From: a virus | Direction: 5' to 3' (one strand) | Virus record (IMG/VR): IMGVR_UViG_3300017991_000121 | Coordinates: 1 to 59,745 of that record | DNA: 59,745 bases | Part shown: in pieces, positions 57,253 through 59,745 of the stretch | How the letters are laid out: every line of letters begins with the position of its first letter | Position numbering within the stretch: position 1 is the first letter of the stretch | Notes under the pieces: model-generated | Databases searched by the model: none | What the model saw: only the letters and a program-made list of their open reading frames with translations | What the model was told of the DNA's origin: nothing | Program-made: the position numbers and the translations under genes

Positions 57253-58146
57253 ATGAACACCGCTACCGCCACCGCTCGCATGACTCACAAGGACTTGACC
57301 GTTGCCCCGGAGACCAAGGGTGCCGCCATTGCCGGCCGCACCGCATGGTGGGACCTCCGCGGCCCCGTGGGGATCGACCGCGTCCACGACGTGCTCACCG
57401 CCGCCGGGGTCCCGGAGGACAAACTGCCGGGTGCCCCCACGGTGGCCCCCCGCCTGTTCCGGGCGTGTGAGGCCGTTGCCGACCGCGACCAGATGGTGCG
57501 CCCCGTGAAGTCCGGGACGTTCCGCGGAGGGTACGCCCTCATGACGGAGGGCCAGGACGCCAACGGGTTCCCCAAGGGGGGCACCGCGCTCGCGGTACGC
57601 GCCAGCCGGGATGACCAGGGGGTCCTCACCTTGGAGTTCTCCGACGCCGCCCACCCCAAGGCCAAGGCCCTTGCCGCCGAGTTCACCCGGGCCGGCGAGA
57701 TGCTCACGGGCACGGACATCTCCGCCTGGCTCGCCACCACCCTGGTGCCTCTGTGCCTGGCGGTGCGCCTGCGCCAGTCCGGGGGGTTCTACTTCATCCC
57801 CGCCCCCCGGTGCGCCTTGTGGCTCGCCGCGGTGGAGGCCATTGCCTCGGTGACGGGGTGCGAGTTCTACGACCTGCCGGTCCACACCCAGGCCACCGCG
57901 ATCCGGGCCGCCGTCAAGGCCATCCAGAACGAGGCGGAGGAGGGGTTCGCCAAGGTGGCCAAGAGCCTCCAGGACGGGACCGGCCGCCGGGGACTCCGGT
58001 CCCGGGAGCGGGAGATGGAGGCCCTTGCCGCCAAGCTCGCGGAGTACGAGGCGGTGCTGGGGGTCACCCTGGACTCGGTGAAGGCCAAGGCCAAGCTGGC
58101 CAAGAACAACGTGGCGCAGGCCCTCCTGGAGGACGACGAGGACTAG
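57253..58146 (+). CDS. conserved-looking protein of AAA+/VWA regulon, 297 aa
   Basis: Starts at the ATG at 57253 with AAAGGAAACGACAG upstream, almost the same as before the AAA+ gene; the in-frame ATG at 57205 is in the leader hairpin and is rejected. The protein has a mixed core (RLRQSGGFYFIPAPRCALWL, SVTGCEFYDLPVHTQATAIR) and a long charged C-terminal helix (LRSREREMEALAAKLAEYEA). Function unknown. The shared operator and leader tie it to the AAA+/VWA pair, so it may be a substrate or adaptor of that complex. Confidence 0.7.
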   Translation: MNTATATARMTHKDLTVAPETKGAAIAGRTAWWDLRGPVGIDRVHDVLTAAGVPEDKLPGAPTVAPRLFRACEAVADRDQMVRPVKSGTFRGGYALMTEGQDANGFPKGGTALAVRASRDDQGVLTLEFSDAAHPKAKALAAEFTRAGEMLTGTDISAWLATTLVPLCLAVRLRQSGGFYFIPAPRCALWLAAVEAIASVTGCEFYDLPVHTQATAIRAAVKAIQNEAEEGFAKVAKSLQDGTGRRGLRSREREMEALAAKLAEYEAVLGVTLDSVKAKAKLAKNNVAQALLEDDED

Positions 58147-58161
58147 GACCCCCCGACCGAC

Positions 58162-58188
58162 CGCGGGCCCGGCACGACCGGGCCTGCG
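58162..58188 (+). terminator. terminator after 57253 gene
   Basis: An 11-bp stem with one G-T pair, CGCGGGCCCGG (58162-58172) and CCGGGCCTGCG (58178-58188), loop CACGA, followed by TTCGCTCT. The T-run is short. Confidence 0.6.
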
Positions 58189-58218
58189 TTCGCTCTGGAC
58201 CCTTCGCGGAGGCCCCTG

Positions 58219-58812
58219 ATGCACCTATCACCCACCATCTACGACACCCTCACTCCCGTGGTCGAGCAGGCCGTGCGCGCCACGTCGCGCCGTTGGTCCG
58301 ACATGGACCCGGAAGACCTACGGCAGTTCGCCTGGCTCACCGTGCTGGAGAGCCTGCCCACGTTCGACCCCTCCAAGGGGAAGCTGGTCCACTACATGAG
58401 CCGGATCCTCAAGCGGAGCCTGCCCAACGAGGCCCGGCGCACCCTGTGCCCCGTCCGGGGACCCCGGAACAAGGAACACACCATCCCCGCCGCGGCCGTC
58501 CGCAAGACGAGCGGGGAAGTGGCCGACGCCGCACTGCTCGGCTGCGCCGCGGCGGTGTTCCGCCCCGATGTGGCCCTGGACGCCTACCGCATGGCCAAGG
58601 CGGCCCGGGAGGCCGTGGCCGCGGTGACCCGCGACCAGCCGGAGGTGGCCGCCGCGGTCCTGTCCGGGGGAGACATCGGCCCCCGCCACCTGGCCGCCGC
58701 GTTCGGCGGTGCCCCGGAGGACTACCAGGCCGCCACCCGTCGCGTGTACCAAGACCTGCGTGGTATCCTCACGGTGCGCCTGCGCCAGGACTTGCGTGAC
58801 ACCTCGACTTGA
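58219..58812 (+). CDS. sigma-70-like factor (region 2 type)
   Basis: A 197-residue protein with GGAGG upstream. DMDPEDLRQFAWLTVLESLP followed by TFDPSKGKLVHYMSRILKRS is the sigma-70 region 2 pattern ('DL.Q...l.l..a...FDp.kG..f..y....ir'). The C-terminal region (DIGPRHLAAAFGGAPEDYQA followed by ATRRVYQDLRGIL) could be the region 4 HTH. A phage sigma factor would direct host RNA polymerase to phage promoters. Its targets are not known; the recurring TAgnnT sites are candidates but also look like host promoters. Confidence 0.65.
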   Translation: MHLSPTIYDTLTPVVEQAVRATSRRWSDMDPEDLRQFAWLTVLESLPTFDPSKGKLVHYMSRILKRSLPNEARRTLCPVRGPRNKEHTIPAAAVRKTSGEVADAALLGCAAAVFRPDVALDAYRMAKAAREAVAAVTRDQPEVAAAVLSGGDIGPRHLAAAFGGAPEDYQAATRRVYQDLRGILTVRLRQDLRDTST

Positions 58813-59473
58813 ACCTGCCCTCGACCTAGCTCTCGTGGCGGATCCGCCGCGGAACCCCAACGACATGCGCCCCCACGAGTATGAACTGCTCGTGGGGGCG
58901 ATCCGCGCAGAGGGGTTCCTCCAGCCGGTGCTGGTGCGGGATCTCCTCCCTCCGGGAAGCTCCGCCGCCGACGCGCGAGATCCCGCGTCTCGTCTGTACG
59001 AGATCGTGGACGGGGTCCATCGCTGCCGCGCGGCCCGGGACGCCAACCTGTCCCACGTTCCGGCGGTGGTCCTCCCCATGGACTACCCCGAGGAGAAAGC
59101 GCGCCTCCTCCAGATCGGGATGAACCGTCTCCGGGGGGAGTTGGACTTGGTGGCCGTGGGGGAGACGCTCGCGGAGTTGAGCGAGCTTGTGCCGGACCTG
59201 GACCTTGCCCTGTCCGGGTTCACCGAGGCGGAGGTGGACGGCCTCCTGGCCGCCCAAAGCCCGATCAACCCCAACGACCTCCTGGGGGACGGGATGGACG
59301 CGCCGGATCCCGCCGACGCCCAGCCCGAGGCGGCGGTATTCATGCTGGAGATCCCCCTGGACTCCGCGGCGGAGTTGAAGGCCGCCAAGAAGTCCCTTCG
59401 CCGCGCGGGGGGCAAGGGGAACCGAGACTTGGCCAAAGGCCTCCGGGCGGCGCTAGGTCTGGGGGATGGCTGA
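58796..59473 (+). CDS. ParB-like nuclease-fold protein
   Basis: A 225-residue reading from GTG 58796 (overlapping the sigma-like gene by 17 nt); GTG 58835 is an alternative. NPNDMRPHEYELLVGAIRAE, GFLQPVLVRD and YEIVDGVHRCRAARDANLSH followed by VPAVVL are the ParB/Srx boxes ('N....d....L..SI...G...Pi.V......y.ivdGh.R..Aa...g...ip.iv'). Single ParB-fold proteins next to DNA methyltransferases are common in phages. Possible roles are DNA binding or nicking. Confidence 0.75.
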   Translation: MTPRLEPALDLALVADPPRNPNDMRPHEYELLVGAIRAEGFLQPVLVRDLLPPGSSAADARDPASRLYEIVDGVHRCRAARDANLSHVPAVVLPMDYPEEKARLLQIGMNRLRGELDLVAVGETLAELSELVPDLDLALSGFTEAEVDGLLAAQSPINPNDLLGDGMDAPDPADAQPEAAVFMLEIPLDSAAELKAAKKSLRRAGGKGNRDLAKGLRAALGLGDG

Positions 59474-59745
59474 CCAGTACGCGTGCATCGCCGCCGACCC
59501 CCCGTGGGCCGAGCGCGGCGGCGGAAAGATCAAGCGGGGCGCCGACCGGCACTACCCCCTCCTATCCACCCCCCAGATCATCCAGGTGATGCTGTCCGCG
59601 CCCGCGTGGCGCCCCGCCGACAACGCGCACTTGTGGCTGTGGGTGACCAACAACTTCCTGGCGGACGGCCTCCACGTCATGCAGGCCCTGGGGTTCCGGT
59701 ACGTCACCAACATGGTGTGGACCAAGATCAAGGCGGACGGGACAG
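59466..59745 (+). CDS. MT-A70-like N6-adenine methyltransferase (partial)
   Basis: The first 93 codons, cut by the window end. ATG at 59466 overlaps the ParB-like stop. CIAADPPWAERGGGKIKRGA holds the catalytic DPPW motif, then HYPLLSTPQIIQVMLSAPAW ('HYpt...eei..l') and AHLWLWVTNNFLADGLHVMQ, then GFRYVTNMVWTK, the order found in the MT-A70 family. It would methylate adenine in phage DNA, for example against host restriction. Confidence 0.85.
   Translation, partial: MADQYACIAADPPWAERGGGKIKRGADRHYPLLSTPQIIQVMLSAPAWRPADNAHLWLWVTNNFLADGLHVMQALGFRYVTNMVWTKIKADGT

Overview
The window is a stretch of a tailed-phage genome, or a prophage-like region, with a contractile (myovirus-type) tail. It is dense and very G+C rich: gaps are short, ATGA/GTGA overlaps are common, and nearly every gene is on the + strand. 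No host gene, integrase, polymerase, tRNA, rRNA or CRISPR array is visible. The host is probably a high-G+C actinobacterium. This is an inference from base composition, from -10 elements of the type TAgnnT (several with an extended TGn), and from a set of apparently leaderless genes whose start codon lies 6 nt after the -10. A PGRP-type amidase endolysin is compatible with this.

Layout. 1-7100: about 20 small, overlapping accessory genes, including four mini-proteins with paired CxxCxGxG zinc knuckles and an HELFH metallopeptidase. 7129-13229: structural appendage genes, including a 701-residue beta-repeat fibre. 13226-13531: a short protein with a phospholipase A2 signature. 13607-20616: scaffold, major capsid protein, head-tail joining and tail-completion genes, punctuated by promoters and terminators. 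20698-31909: sheath, tube, a SpeD-like protein, a two-gene minus-strand cassette, tail assembly chaperones (possible frameshift), tape measure, LysM protein, hub and spike. 32206-41372: appendage proteins, gp25-like and J-like baseplate wedge proteins, and fibre. 41381-46260: lysis region with two PGRP-type amidases and membrane proteins. 44030-53295: candidate small terminase, large terminase, portal and a giant MuF protein. 53327-58146: a regulated block with an AAA+ ATPase, a zincin/VWA protein and an unknown protein. 58219-59745: sigma-like protein, ParB-like protein and the start of an MT-A70 methyltransferase.

How it fits together. Terminase, portal and MuF supply DNA packaging but lie about 30 kb downstream of scaffold and capsid, with the whole tail module between them. 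Structural genes made in bulk (capsid, sheath, tube, scaffold) have long leaders with CAGGAGA-type ribosome sites; many others appear to be transcribed from their own leaderless promoters. The AAA+ gene and the 57253 gene share a 19-bp dyad operator, one in each orientation, that overlaps both promoters. The two genes are therefore probably controlled by one regulator that is not encoded here.

The most unusual points are the shared operator, the MuF protein with three HTH-like repeats and a terminal zincin, the PLA2-like mini-protein, the SpeD-like protein without the pyruvoyl serine, the minus-strand cassette inside the tail operon, and the uniform leaderless promoters. All functional calls come from reading motifs by eye; no database search was run.
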